Positions 23,706 to 32,568 are shown, counted from the stretch's first letter. The stretch is 64,000 bases of DNA from Microvirga arsenatis (GCF_009910705.1 NZ_JAAAXJ010000007.1:180952-244951); one strand, 5' to 3'. The notes: a model not told the origin generated them from the sequence alone. Program-made: numbers and translations.

Positions 23706-24485
23706 ATGCGTCGCCTCATCATCGAAGAGCCGGTCTCGCGCCCGGCGAAGTGGTCTCCCAAGCTGGCATGGTTCGCTCTCGCGGTGACGATTCTCGCGGT
23801 GCTGCTGATCCGCTTCGGCCGCATCGACTACCAGTCCGGCTTCACCGTGCTCGGCGCCGGTGTGGTCATCGCGCTCGTGGCCGTGGTGCTGTCCCTGATG
23901 GGCTTCATTCGCATCTGGCAGGAGGGGCGGCGCGGGTTGGGAAGCGCGATCAGGGGCCTGATCCTCGCGACGATCGTTCTCGCCTATCCGGGCTTCATGG
24001 CGCTCAAGGCCGCGACCCTCCCGCCGATCAGCGACGTCAGCACCGACACGGAGGATCCGCCCCTCTTCTCCCGCTCCCGCGCCGCCCTCCAGGCCCGCGA
24101 CGGGCGCGTGCCGCCGGACGTTCCGCCGGAGGTGCGCGAGATGCAGCGGGCTTCCTACGTGCAAATCGCGCCGCTGACCCTCGACATCGGTCCGGACGAG
24201 GCCTTCGCCATCGTGCGCAAGGCGGCGGAGAATCTGGGCTGGCAGGTGGTCGAGGCGGTGCCGCCCGGCGGGCGTGTGGGGCTCGGGCGCCTGGAGGCTG
24301 TCGACCGCTCGCGCATCCTCAAGATGCCCTACGACATCACCGTGCGGGTCCGGCCGCGGGTCGACGGCACGCGCATCGACATCCGCTCGGCCTCCCGCTT
24401 CGGCAGCCACGACCTCGGCGCCAACGCGGCCCATATCCGCGATTTCCTCGAAGAGGCCTCCAACCTCGCCCTCGCCGTGCGCTGA
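23706..24485 (+). CDS. DUF1499 membrane protein
   Basis: A 259-residue protein. Three N-terminal membrane helices are evident (about 20-37, 45-68 and 82-101), followed by an extracytoplasmic or peripheral DUF1499 domain: PDEAFAIVRKAAENLGWQVVEA ... GRLEAVDRSRILKMPYDITVRVRP ... DIRSASRFGSHDLGANAAHI. The D-x-R-S-A-S-R ... D-x-G-x-N-A-x-R/H-I core is the family signature. DUF1499 proteins have no settled role. The start at 23706 overlaps a preceding stop (TGATG). Confidence 0.85.
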   Translation: MRRLIIEEPVSRPAKWSPKLAWFALAVTILAVLLIRFGRIDYQSGFTVLGAGVVIALVAVVLSLMGFIRIWQEGRRGLGSAIRGLILATIVLAYPGFMALKAATLPPISDVSTDTEDPPLFSRSRAALQARDGRVPPDVPPEVREMQRASYVQIAPLTLDIGPDEAFAIVRKAAENLGWQVVEAVPPGGRVGLGRLEAVDRSRILKMPYDITVRVRPRVDGTRIDIRSASRFGSHDLGANAAHIRDFLEEASNLALAVR

Positions 24486-24494
24486 CGGGCGCCC

Positions 24495-25406
24495 TCAGGC
24501 GGGGCGATACTCGCTGTCGAGAGCGGGAATTCCCTCTGCGATGGCCTGGCCCTTCGCCACCAGATCCTCCAGATGCGCGAAGACCGAGAGGCTTGCCGCG
24601 CCGACGAGGGCGGGGTTCAGGCCCTGGTAGATGGCGGCCACGATCTCGGGGATCGTCCGGTCGCCCTCCCTCAGGCGGTTGAGGATCGAGGCCTCCCGCT
24701 GGCGGCGGTGATGGACGAGCGCGCGCACGAAGCGCTGCGGCTCCTGCACCGGACCGCCGTGGCCGGGCCAGTAGAGGCTCTCCGGCCGGCCGCGCAATTT
24801 GTCGAGGGAGGCCATGAACTCGCTCATGGAGCCGTCCGGCGGCGCGACGACGGTGGTCGACCAGGCCATCACGTGGTCGCCCGAGAACAGGGCCTTCTCC
24901 TCGGGCAGCACGAAGGCCAGGTGGTTCGCCATGTGGCCGGGCGTGGCAAGGGCCTCCAGCGTCCAGCCGGGGCCTTCCACGGCGTCGCCCTCGCGCAGCT
25001 CCCGGTCGGGCGCGTAATCCTTGTCGGAGCTGGCTTCGAGGCTGTTGACCTCTCCCGAGAAGAGGGGGCGGGCGCTGTGATGGGGCGCGCAGCCGACGAT
25101 GGGGGCGCCCGTGGCGGCCTTGATGGCGGCGGCGGCCGGCGAGTGATCCTTGTGCGTGTGGGTGACGAGGATATGGGTCACCGTCTCGCCGCGCACGGCA
25201 TGGAGAAGAGCCTCGACGTGCTCCGGCAGGTCGGGGCCCGGGTCGATGATCGCCACCTGGCCGGATCCGACGATGTAGCTGCAGGTGCCCGTGAAGGTGA
25301 TCGGCCCCGGGTTTCCGGCAACGATCCGCCGGATGAGCGGGCTCACGCGCACGCATTCCCCCGGCCCTGCGGGCGGGCGGGTATCGAAGGTGAGATCATC
25401 GGCCAT
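24495..25406 (-). CDS. MBL-fold metallo-hydrolase
   Basis: A 303-residue metallo-beta-lactamase fold enzyme of the LACTB2-like group. The zinc motif is THTHKDHSP (H-x-H-x-D-H), followed by the His in TPGHMANHL, the Asp in LFSGDHVMAW and a final His in YWPGHGG. The C-terminal winged-helix-like tail (ILNRLREGDRTIPEIVAAIY) is typical of this subgroup. It may act as a ribonuclease or thioester hydrolase. The ATG at 25406 (MADDLTFDTRPP) is used; the open frame runs much further into bioY antisense. Confidence 0.88.
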   Translation of the reverse strand: MADDLTFDTRPPAGPGECVRVSPLIRRIVAGNPGPITFTGTCSYIVGSGQVAIIDPGPDLPEHVEALLHAVRGETVTHILVTHTHKDHSPAAAAIKAATGAPIVGCAPHHSARPLFSGEVNSLEASSDKDYAPDRELREGDAVEGPGWTLEALATPGHMANHLAFVLPEEKALFSGDHVMAWSTTVVAPPDGSMSEFMASLDKLRGRPESLYWPGHGGPVQEPQRFVRALVHHRRQREASILNRLREGDRTIPEIVAAIYQGLNPALVGAASLSVFAHLEDLVAKGQAIAEGIPALDSEYRPA

Positions 25407-25616
25407 GCAAGGGCTCCACCAGGCGGAACGGGAACATCTGGCGCTTCCTAGCGGAGGACAATGGACCCGCAAGCTTTTTCGCCGGGCGTGTTCGACCAAA
25501 GGTGTCCACAATCGACGGCATTGACGGAAGCGGATGGCTTGAGGCATCGGCGCGACGTCCCTATAAGGCTTGGTGAGCCGCCTCGCGGAAGGCGGAATGA
25601 CCTGGAGATTGCATTG

Positions 25617-26225
25617 ATGTCGACCAGCGCCCCTTCGCTGTCCCCCTCGTCGACCCTCGTCGGCCTCCTCTGGCCGTCCCGGGACGATTCCCGTTTCGCT
25701 GCGCTGCGCGCCCTTGTGCTGATGGTTGCCGGAACGGCGCTGCTCACCATCTCCGCCAAGGTCCAGGTGCCGCTGCCCTACGTGCCGATGACCCTGCAGA
25801 CCCTCGTCGTGCTGATCATCGGCGCCTCCTATGGCTGGCGCCTCGGCGGTGCGACCGTGGCCCTCTACCTGGCCGAAGGCGCCATGGGCCTTCCCGTCTT
25901 CGCGGGCCCCACGGCCGGCATCGGCTATATGATGGGGCCGACGGGCGGCTTCCTCATCGGCTTCCTGGTTGCGGCCCTGGTCATGGGCTTCATGGCCGAG
26001 CGGGGCTGGGACCGTTCGCTCCTGCGCGTCACCGTGATGATGAGCATCGGCCACGCGCTGATCTTCGTCTTCGGCCTTGCGCAGCTCTCCCTGGTGATGC
26101 CGTTCGCCAAGGCCTGGACCGTCGGCGCCGCGCCGTTCGTGGCTGCGACCCTGGTCAAGACCGCTCTGGCGGTCGCCCTGATGCAGGCTGCCTGGTCCGT
26201 CACCCGCCGCGGCGGCAAGGCGTGA
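25617..26225 (+). CDS. bioY: BioY biotin transporter S component
   Basis: A 202-residue membrane protein, the substrate-binding subunit of energy-coupling-factor biotin uptake. BioY features are clear: VQVPLPYVPMTLQTLVVLIIGA, then LGGATVALYLAEGAMGLPVFAGPTAGIGYMMGPTGGFLIGF, with five or six membrane helices. No ECF ATPase or T component (bioM/bioN) is adjacent, so it may act alone or with a shared module. No BioR box (TTATMKATAA type) was found upstream. A strong terminator follows. The start is the ATG at 25617. Confidence 0.95.
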   Translation: MSTSAPSLSPSSTLVGLLWPSRDDSRFAALRALVLMVAGTALLTISAKVQVPLPYVPMTLQTLVVLIIGASYGWRLGGATVALYLAEGAMGLPVFAGPTAGIGYMMGPTGGFLIGFLVAALVMGFMAERGWDRSLLRVTVMMSIGHALIFVFGLAQLSLVMPFAKAWTVGAAPFVAATLVKTALAVALMQAAWSVTRRGGKA

Positions 26226-26251
26226 TCGGCCATAGGCAAGCTTAGAATCTA

Positions 26252-26285
26252 AAGAAGCCGCCTTCGGGCGGCTTCTTCATTTTTC
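26252..26285 (+). terminator. Intrinsic terminator of bioY
   Basis: AAGAAGCCGCC-TTCG-GGCGGCTTCTT followed by CATTTTTC: an 11-base-pair stem capped by a stable UUCG tetraloop with a T run, 27 bases past the bioY stop. Confidence 0.9.
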
Positions 26286-26323
26286 GGGAATGGTGTTGGC
26301 GCAAAAGGCGCCGGGCGTGGGCG

Positions 26324-26614
26324 TCAGCCGGCCGAGTGAACCAGCCTGAGCTTCGGCTTGGCCTTGACGGTGCCATGGAGGAAGGTGACGTCCACCCACT
26401 CCTCGTCGCCGCCGCCTTCTTCGATGCGGTAGCCCATCTGCTTGGCGATCGCCTGAACCTGGCCGAGATTCGACCGGGCGATCCAGCGCGAGAATTCCGT
26501 CAGGCCCTGATCCATCAAAACAGCAATCATGCCGATCTCGACTCCCTGGTCGAAATCTTCGCTGCGGCCCGGAAAACGCAGTCTCAGCCCGTCGTCGAGA
26601 TGGATGTGTCGCAT
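26324..26614 (-). CDS. Conserved hypothetical protein
   Basis: A 96-residue soluble protein starting MRHIHLDDGLRLRFPGRSED and ending VKAKPKLRLVHSAG. It reads as a small alpha/beta protein with an acidic centre (EEGGGDEEWVDVTFLHG). The start at 26614 is the ATG nearest a protein-like N-terminus; the frame is open to 26695 with a less plausible leader. It is convergent with bioY and divergent from the stress-protein-like gene. I do not recognise a family. Confidence 0.6.
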   Translation of the reverse strand: MRHIHLDDGLRLRFPGRSEDFDQGVEIGMIAVLMDQGLTEFSRWIARSNLGQVQAIAKQMGYRIEEGGGDEEWVDVTFLHGTVKAKPKLRLVHSAG

Positions 26615-26762
26615 GGAAGCAGCCCCCAAATCAGCCCTTTCCGGGCACCTTTTGCCTGACCCTAGCAGCGCATGCTCAGCCATGGAAGGTGGCATGGACG
26701 CGCAGGGAACCCCTCCGCGGGCCGCTCATTAGCCCGGGAGCAGGCGAAAACAGGAGGGCTGC

Positions 26763-27440
26763 ATGGCGGAGCGCAGGATCACTGCCTTCTTCGACACCTA
26801 TGACGAGGCCGCACGGGCGGTGCGGCGGCTCGAGGCTGCTCAGGTGCCGGATTTCGAGATCAGCCTCATCTCCAACAACTTCAACGATGCCTACACCCAT
26901 CATGCGGCGCATTCCTTCGACGGGGAGGAAACGGCTCATCCCTTCGCCGGCGCCACCGCGGCGGCGGGAACGGTGACCGGGGCCGGTGCAGGCCTTCTGG
27001 CGGGGCTCGGCACGGTGGCCATTCCCGGCTTCGGGCCCGTGGTTGCGGCGGGGTGGATCGTCTCGACCCTTGTCGGCGCCGGCACCGGGGCCGCGATCGG
27101 AGGGCTTGCGGGGGCGCTGGCGGATGCGGGCCTCAGCCGTGAGGAGGCCGAGGGCTATGCCGAAGGTGTGCGCCGCGGCGGTGCGCTGGTGACCGTGAAG
27201 GTGGACGAAAGCCAGATGGACCGGGTGGTGAGCATCCTCGACGACGAGGGCGAGATCGAATCCGGCGCGCAGGAGAAGGAACCGCACGATGCTCCGGCGC
27301 CGCCCATCGGCGCTGCGGGGTCCACCACCACCGGCCTGACCACTGACCTGATGCCGGTTCCCCTCGATCAGGACGGGCACACGCTCCATGTGGAGCTCGA
27401 GGACGAACGCCTGCGCCGGCCGACGGGCACGACCGATTAG
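26763..27440 (+). CDS. General stress protein 17M-like protein with glycine zipper
   Basis: A 225-residue protein. The N-terminus (ITAFFDTYDEAARAVRRLEAAQVPDFEISLI) has the pattern of the YflT/general stress protein 17M domain. A strongly Gly/Ala-rich segment (about 60-125: GAGAGLLAGLGTVAIPGFGPVVAAGW, then GAGTGAAIGGLAGAL) resembles glycine-zipper membrane-associating regions, and a second copy of the domain's C-terminal strand (GALVTVKVDESQMDRVVSIL) follows. Proteins of this kind are stress-induced in Methylobacteriaceae and Rhizobiales. The start has CAGGAGG upstream. A GGAAC-N16-CATT sequence at about 26705-26730 faintly resembles the EcfG promoter (GGAAC-N16/17-CGTT). Confidence 0.75.
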   Translation: MAERRITAFFDTYDEAARAVRRLEAAQVPDFEISLISNNFNDAYTHHAAHSFDGEETAHPFAGATAAAGTVTGAGAGLLAGLGTVAIPGFGPVVAAGWIVSTLVGAGTGAAIGGLAGALADAGLSREEAEGYAEGVRRGGALVTVKVDESQMDRVVSILDDEGEIESGAQEKEPHDAPAPPIGAAGSTTTGLTTDLMPVPLDQDGHTLHVELEDERLRRPTGTTD

Positions 27441-27492
27441 CGGTCGGGTTCAGGACGGGGCCCCTCAATGACCCTCGTCCTGGGATTAGGGC

Positions 27493-27891
27493 TCAGCTCC
27501 GGCGCAGGAGGCGGTCGAGACTCCAGGCCCCGCCGCCGGCGGCGACGATGTAGAGGAAGACGAAGCAGTAGAGGATGGCCGCGTCGCCCCCGTTCAGCAC
27601 CGGGTAGAAGCTGCGCGGCGCGTGGGCGATCCAGTAGGCCGCCGCCATCAGGCCGGACAGCACGAAGGCCACGGGCCGGGTGAATAGGCCCACGATGAGG
27701 AGCGCCCCGCCGAAGAGTTCGAGCACGCCTGCAATCCAGGGCAAGCTGAAGGCCGCAGGAGCAGGATTGGGAGAGGCCGGGAACCCGAGCAGCTTCTGCG
27801 TGCCATGGGCCATGAAGATCAGCGCCGCAACGATGCGCAGGACGCTGAGCAGGCGGGGAGCCCAGACAGATTCGAGCTGAGTGGTCTTCAT
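27493..27891 (-). CDS. DoxX-family membrane protein
   Basis: A 132-residue protein with four membrane helices (around 14-33, 52-72, 76-93 and 104-122). The DoxX pattern is plain: VLRIVAALIFMAHGTQKLLGFP near the N-terminus, then GVLELFGGALLIVGLFTRPVAFVLSGLMAAAYW. Family members are linked to redox and thiosulfate metabolism, but most are uncharacterised. The start at 27891 removes a 10-residue upstream extension (to 27921). It is a single-gene unit. Confidence 0.88.
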   Translation of the reverse strand: MKTTQLESVWAPRLLSVLRIVAALIFMAHGTQKLLGFPASPNPAPAAFSLPWIAGVLELFGGALLIVGLFTRPVAFVLSGLMAAAYWIAHAPRSFYPVLNGGDAAILYCFVFLYIVAAGGGAWSLDRLLRRS

Positions 27892-28096
27892 TCGGCAATT
27901 CTCCAGATGGTTGGGGATCATGCGATCGGCTCCAAGGCCGCATTCGCGAGCGAGGCCTCATACAGGCTCGATGCCGATTATCCCAGAGGCTAAGGCGCAG
28001 CTTCCCGGTAACGAATTGCTTACCACGTTCCCAAGACGCTTTGATCCTCCGGTCTCCTTGGGCGTTTCTCCTGTGCCAACAGAATGGGAGGCCTTC

Positions 28097-28168
28097 ATGA
28101 CCATCCTCGATCCGAAGACGGGGCAGCTTGTCACCATCGATCTCACGACGAAGCCGCGCCGAGGCTGA
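28097..28168 (+). CDS. Very small protein (23 residues)
   Basis: MTILDPKTGQLVTIDLTTKP then RRG. The ATG is preceded by TGGGAGGCCTTC, giving a near-perfect Shine-Dalgarno at six bases. The short sequence has a protein-like rhythm (D-P-x-T-G-x-x-V-T-I-x) and a basic tail. The stop overlaps the next ATG (TGATG), suggesting coupling with the following frame. It is too short for certainty. Confidence 0.5.
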   Translation: MTILDPKTGQLVTIDLTTKPRRG

Positions 28169-28449
28169 TGGCTCGCATTGCCTTTTTTGCTGACAAAGCG
28201 CATCGGGAGCGTTCGGGTTATTTCTTCTTCGTCTGTAATCTTTCTTCATTGCCCTTTTCTGCAACGCCGGAATGTTCTTCATTCGACTTGTCTTGTGTTT
28301 CGCCGCACTTGCAAGCTTCGGTCCCTCTGGTCACAAAGAACGCACTCTGGAACCCTTGGCTGGCAAAGACATTGGCTCAAGGAATGGATTCAGCGCAGGC
28401 GCTGCGGCTCAGAACTGACCAGCTTTGGAACTGGCTGCCGAAAGCTTAA
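28168..28449 (+). CDS. Possible small protein, coupled to the 23-residue gene
   Basis: A 93-residue frame, MARIAFFADKAHRERSGYFF ... LRTDQLWNWLPKA. Its start ATG overlaps the preceding stop (TGATG). The DNA is locally A+T-rich with pyrimidine runs, unlike neighbouring genes, and the middle (SSLPFSATPECSSFDLSCVSPHL) looks low in structure; the C-terminal third (LWNPWLAKTLAQGMDSAQAL) is more protein-like. A non-coding transcript is an alternative. Confidence 0.3.
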   Translation: MARIAFFADKAHRERSGYFFFVCNLSSLPFSATPECSSFDLSCVSPHLQASVPLVTKNALWNPWLAKTLAQGMDSAQALRLRTDQLWNWLPKA

Positions 28450-28492
28450 GCATCTGCCGTTTGAACAGAGATGAAGAATTGAGGAGCGTCTG

Positions 28493-28816
28493 ATGGCTCT
28501 GACGGGACGGTTCAACCTTCGCAAGACTTGGACAGGACGCATCATCCTGCAGGTGGAAGAGGAAGCGACTGGCTTCTGGGGCCGCATGATCGGCAGGCCC
28601 AGGCTGCGCCGCCGCTGGCGGGATGCCAATGTGCTCGACCTGGCAGCGCCCGAACTGCGCAGTCTGGTCGATCTGCGCTTCCGGCCCCGGTACATGCCCC
28701 AGGTCAACGAGGCCCCGCAGGACTGGCCGAGAGCCCCGCGCCAACTCGAGGCCATTCCGGCCCAGACGCTCCATTACGAGACCTATCAGGAGGATGGGCG
28801 CTTCTCGACCCATTGA
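28493..28816 (+). CDS. Conserved hypothetical protein
   Basis: A 107-residue basic protein. The N-terminus reads MALTGRFNLRKTWTGRIILQ then VEEEATGFWGRM, and it ends IPAQTLHYETYQEDGRFSTH. It is rich in Arg, Trp and Pro, predicted as two strands and a basic helix, with no signal peptide. GAGGAG lies seven bases before the ATG. The similar size and N-terminal pattern suggest a small phage-like or lineage-specific protein, but no family is recognised. It precedes the tRNA-Pro gene, which is on the opposite strand. Confidence 0.65.
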   Translation: MALTGRFNLRKTWTGRIILQVEEEATGFWGRMIGRPRLRRRWRDANVLDLAAPELRSLVDLRFRPRYMPQVNEAPQDWPRAPRQLEAIPAQTLHYETYQEDGRFSTH

Positions 28817-28891
28817 GGCGCTGGGAGGACAGCGAATGACGCTCCGTCGCAGAGGGGCGTCGTCATGCTTTGGCAAGGTGCGGGAGAATAA

Positions 28892-28968
28892 TGGTCGGAG
28901 TGGCAGGATTTGAACCTGCGACCCCCACGTCCCGAACGTGGTGCGCTACCAGACTGCGCTACACTCCG
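28892..28968 (-). tRNA. tRNA-Pro (CGG)
   Basis: A full 77-base cloverleaf on the minus strand: acceptor CGGAGTG/CACTCCG, D-arm GCGCAGTCTGGTAGCGC, anticodon arm CCACG-TTCGGGA-CGTGG with anticodon CGG, T-arm GCAGGTTCAAATCCTGC, discriminator A and an encoded CCA. It reads proline codon CCG. Confidence 0.97.
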
Positions 28969-29117
28969 ACACCGAGAAATTCCCGGGAGGCCGGTCTTAT
29001 AGCGGCGAGGGGGGAGCGCCGCAAGGGGAGAATTGCGCCTTTTCGAGGATCTGGGCTGCCCCGTAAAACGCTGTTGCCAGCGGTCGCCCGGCCGATTATG
29101 TACACGCCCACACCCGG

Positions 29118-29192
29118 TGGGGCGTCGCCAAGCGGTAAGGCAGCGGTTTTTGGTACCGCCATTCCCAGGTTCGAATCCTGGCGCCCCAGCCA
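29118..29192 (+). tRNA. tRNA-Gln (TTG)
   Basis: A 75-base cloverleaf: acceptor TGGGGCG/CGCCCCA, D-arm GCCAAGCGGTAAGGC, anticodon arm GCGGT-TTTTGGT-ACCGC with anticodon TTG, T-arm CCAGGTTCGAATCCTGG, discriminator G and encoded CCA. It reads CAA (and CAG by wobble). It is head-to-head with tRNA-Pro across a 149-base gap. Confidence 0.97.
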
Positions 29193-29461
29193 TTTCTCCT
29201 GCGTTCCAACAAAGCTCCTCGCAATTTGAAGCTGGCTCGCCTTTGCCCATCGCTTCAAAAGCCGCGCCGGATGCATCCTGGCCTCGCCGAGAGGCCCGCC
29301 CCGAGCCCAAATCGAACCCGCTTCAACTTTGCCGCCGGCAGGCTCTTTCCGCCTCGACGGAGGGAGAAGCTTCGCTTAAGAATACATAATTACCATGATA
29401 ATCCGCCGGGGCGTCCGTGGAATACGATCAAGGCCCGGTATCCCACGGGAGGACAGGTCAG

Positions 29462-32400
29462 GTGGAGCTTCGCCTGCCATCCCTGCGCGCCCGCCTTCTC
29501 CTGATGGTCGTGGCGCTGCTGGCGCCGGCCTTCCTGGCTGCAGGCCTCATACTCTATGTCGGATACCTGCATGACCGGGAGAAGGTGGAGAACCACCTGC
29601 TCGAGACGGCACGGGCCCTGTCCCTTGTCGTGGACCGCCAGTTCGGCCAAGCGGAGGCGCTGCTCTGGTCCCTGGCGGCTTCGCCCCAACTCCAGGCACG
29701 GGATTACAATGCTTTCGATGCTTTTGCCCGCAAGGCTATCCGGCTGCCGGATGCATGGATTCTCGTCGAGGAGCCCGGACGGCAGGTGGTGAACACCCGC
29801 CTTCCGCCCGGCGCCATCCTGCCCAAACTGAGCCCCCAGGCCCACTGGAACGGCCTTGCCCCCGGTCAGGCCAGGGTCAGCAATCTCTTCATCGGACTGG
29901 TTGCCAAGGCACCAGCCGTGGCCGTCGATTCCCTTGTGATCAGTCAGGATGGCACGCCTCATTACCTGTCGGTGCTCATGCCGGCCGATGCCGTCAGCCG
30001 CATCCTGTCCGATCAGGGGCTGCCCGCGCCCTGGACGGGTGCCATTCTCGATCGGAACGGCACCGTCGTCGCCCGTTCCCACAATCCGGATGCGTTCGTC
30101 GGCAAGCCCGCAACGGAAAGCACGGTGCAACGCGTGCAAGCCGGGACGACTCAGGGTGTGTTCGAAGGCATTTCGCTGGACGGGACTCCGACGGTGATGG
30201 CTCTCTCCCGTTCGCCCTCGTCAGGGTGGTCCACCCTCGTTGCCGTTCCGCAATCGGAGGTCACGGCCGGGGCGCGCGATCTTGCCCTGGCGCTCGCCGG
30301 TACGGGCAGCATCCTTCTCGCTTTGGGAGCAGCTCTGGCCTTTCATCTTGCACGTCGCATCACGCGGCCCGTAGAGACGCTGGTCAGCGAGGTGCAGGCG
30401 ATGCAGAGCGGCACCTTCGCGCCTTCTGATCTTCTTGCATCCGAATGGGAGTTCAGGGAGACCGCGGCGCTCCGGCAGGCCTTCGACGAGACCCGGCAGA
30501 TCCTGCGCCAGCGCGAGACCGAGCGCGATCGGGCCCACGACAGCCTCAGAACCACGAACGAAAGCCTGGAGCTCAGAGTCGAAGAGCGCACCCAGGAACT
30601 CGAACAGGCGAATGCCAGCCTCAGAGAAAGCCAGTCGGCTCTCGCGGAGCGGGAGGCGCTTTATGCGGGCGTCTTCCGCTTCAGCACGGATGGGCTTCTG
30701 GTGCTCAGACCCGCCCCGAGCGGGAACATCGCCGTGGAGGCGTGCAATCCCGCAATCGAGCATCTTCTCGGGAAGACCGCTGCCGAGACGACCGGAAAAC
30801 CCCTGAGAGAAGTTTTTCCCGCAGGCCAGTGGCACCTCCTCGAATCGAAGGTAGGCGAGTGCCTGACGGCGGGCCATCCGATCGTCTATGAGCAGGAACA
30901 CACCTTCCCGACGCGGAAAGGCACCTGGATGGTGACGCTCGTCCCGATTCGCGAGGACAGGATTCCGGTCACCCGGGTTCTCGGCTCCCTGCGCGACGTC
31001 ACTCATGAAAGGAGCGTGGAGGCCGAGCTGAGGAGGAGCCGGGATCGCTACAGCACGCTCTTCGAGCGCTCCCCCTTCAATCTCGCCGTCATCGGAGTCT
31101 ATCCGAACGACCGCTTCGTCTACGAGGATGCGAACCCTCCGCTGCTCGAGTCGCTCGGCTTTGCCCGCGATCAGTTCGTCGGACGGGCTCCCGAGGAGAT
31201 CTTCCTGCCGGAGACTGCGGCTTACGTGAAAAGCCATTACCGGACCTGCGTTGCGACAAAGTCGAGCATGGATTTTGAGGTGACGGGCAAGGTGCCGGTC
31301 GGCGAGGTTACGCGGCGGACGGTTCTCGTGCCGCTGCTGGATCCGGATGGTCACGTTGCGAAGATCTTTGTGACCTCCATCGACCTGACGGAGCAGCGCC
31401 GCATGGAAGAGCGGTTGCGTCAAGCGCATCGCCTCGAGGCCGTGGGTCAATTGACGGGCGGCATCGCTCACGATTTCAACAACCTGCTCACGGTCGTGAT
31501 GGGCAATCTCGACCTGCTCAAGCGCGCCAAGCCGGAACGCGTGCCACTGCTGATCGAGAACGCCTTGAGCGCGGTCGAGCATGGACGGCGGCTGACGGCG
31601 CAACTGCTCGCCTTCTCGCGCCGCCAGCCGCTGAAGCCCGAAATCGTGGACCTCGGCACCATGATCGGCGGCATGCGCGACATGCTCAGCCAATCCTTGC
31701 GCGACGACATCGTTGTCGACATCGACCTGCCGCAGGGCCTCTGGCCGGTGGAGGTCGACGTGGCGCAACTTCAGGCGGCGCTGATCAATCTCGCGGCCAA
31801 CGCCCGCGACGCCATGCCGAAGGGCGGCCTTTTCACGCTCTCGGCGCGCAACACGGTCTCGCAGAGCATCGGGACGGTCGAGACGGTTTCCATCGAGGTG
31901 AGCGACACGGGAACCGGCATTCCGCCCGAGGCTCTCCAGCGTGTCTTCGAGCCGTTCTACACCACGAAGCCTGTCGGGCACGGAACAGGGCTGGGGCTCG
32001 CGCAGGTCTACGGCTTCGTTCAGCAGTCCGGGGGAACGATCGACATCAAGAGCGAAGTCGGGCGAGGAACGAGCGTGACCCTGACCCTCGAGCGGGCCCG
32101 GGGTTCCCGTCAGGATCAGAACCCGATCGAGGAGACGAATCCCTCCGGCCCTCATGCGACGCTCCGGGTGCTGCTGGTCGAGGACAATGCGCAGGTGGCC
32201 CAGCTCGCCATGGCGCTTCTTCACGAACAGGGGCACGGCGTGGTTCATTGCGGATCGGCACCCGATGCCCTCCGAGTCCTGGACCAGGACTCCGCCTTCG
32301 ACGTCGTTTTCTCGGATCTGGTCATGCCTGGCGGCATGGACGGCTTGGATTTTGCGCGGGTGATCCGCGAGCGCTGGCCTGCCATGCCGATCCTGCTCGC

Positions 32401-32560
32401 GACCGGCTACAGCGAATCCGTCGAGCGGGCCGTCAAGGAGGGCTTTCCGATCCTGAAGAAACCGTATCATCCCTCTGAGCTGCATCGCGCCTTGAAAGCC
32501 GTCATTGCGCAGCCGGAATTCGGCTCGAACGTCCTGCCGCTCAGGCCGCGACAGGCCTGA
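29462..32560 (+). CDS. Hybrid sensor histidine kinase (dCache-like, HAMP, two PAS, HisKA, HATPase, REC)
   Basis: A 1032-residue membrane sensor. TM1 is about 12-36, an extracytoplasmic cache-type domain follows to about 270, TM2 is about 274-298, HAMP about 298-350 and a coiled coil about 350-395. Two PAS domains lie near 400-515 and 529-640. The phospho-accepting His is in GGIAHDFNNLL (about 670), the N box in NLAANARDAM, the G boxes in DTGTGIP and GHGTGLGL. A C-terminal receiver keeps LLVEDN and its Asp in FSDLVMPGG (about 952) and Lys in KKPYHPSEL. The HDFNN-type kinase often phosphorylates its own REC. The GTG at 29462 has GGGAGG upstream; a GTG at 29417 is possible. No partner regulator is adjacent. 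An inverted repeat GCCTGACG-TTCT-CGTCAGGC spans the stop. Confidence 0.92.
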   Translation: MELRLPSLRARLLLMVVALLAPAFLAAGLILYVGYLHDREKVENHLLETARALSLVVDRQFGQAEALLWSLAASPQLQARDYNAFDAFARKAIRLPDAWILVEEPGRQVVNTRLPPGAILPKLSPQAHWNGLAPGQARVSNLFIGLVAKAPAVAVDSLVISQDGTPHYLSVLMPADAVSRILSDQGLPAPWTGAILDRNGTVVARSHNPDAFVGKPATESTVQRVQAGTTQGVFEGISLDGTPTVMALSRSPSSGWSTLVAVPQSEVTAGARDLALALAGTGSILLALGAALAFHLARRITRPVETLVSEVQAMQSGTFAPSDLLASEWEFRETAALRQAFDETRQILRQRETERDRAHDSLRTTNESLELRVEERTQELEQANASLRESQSALAEREALYAGVFRFSTDGLLVLRPAPSGNIAVEACNPAIEHLLGKTAAETTGKPLREVFPAGQWHLLESKVGECLTAGHPIVYEQEHTFPTRKGTWMVTLVPIREDRIPVTRVLGSLRDVTHERSVEAELRRSRDRYSTLFERSPFNLAVIGVYPNDRFVYEDANPPLLESLGFARDQFVGRAPEEIFLPETAAYVKSHYRTCVATKSSMDFEVTGKVPVGEVTRRTVLVPLLDPDGHVAKIFVTSIDLTEQRRMEERLRQAHRLEAVGQLTGGIAHDFNNLLTVVMGNLDLLKRAKPERVPLLIENALSAVEHGRRLTAQLLAFSRRQPLKPEIVDLGTMIGGMRDMLSQSLRDDIVVDIDLPQGLWPVEVDVAQLQAALINLAANARDAMPKGGLFTLSARNTVSQSIGTVETVSIEVSDTGTGIPPEALQRVFEPFYTTKPVGHGTGLGLAQVYGFVQQSGGTIDIKSEVGRGTSVTLTLERARGSRQDQNPIEETNPSGPHATLRVLLVEDNAQVAQLAMALLHEQGHGVVHCGSAPDALRVLDQDSAFDVVFSDLVMPGGMDGLDFARVIRERWPAMPILLATGYSESVERAVKEGFPILKKPYHPSELHRALKAVIAQPEFGSNVLPLRPRQA

Positions 32561-32568
32561 CGTTCTCG

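Noticed and set aside
25407..25616. BioR operator upstream of bioY
   Set aside because: No TTATMKATAA-type palindrome was found; the nearest word CCTATAAGG is too short and not symmetric.
30221..32485. Long antisense open frame of about 750 codons over the histidine kinase gene
   Set aside because: It is the complement of a high-GC gene with full kinase motifs; its own translation is R/D/H-rich without any domain and lacks a supported start.
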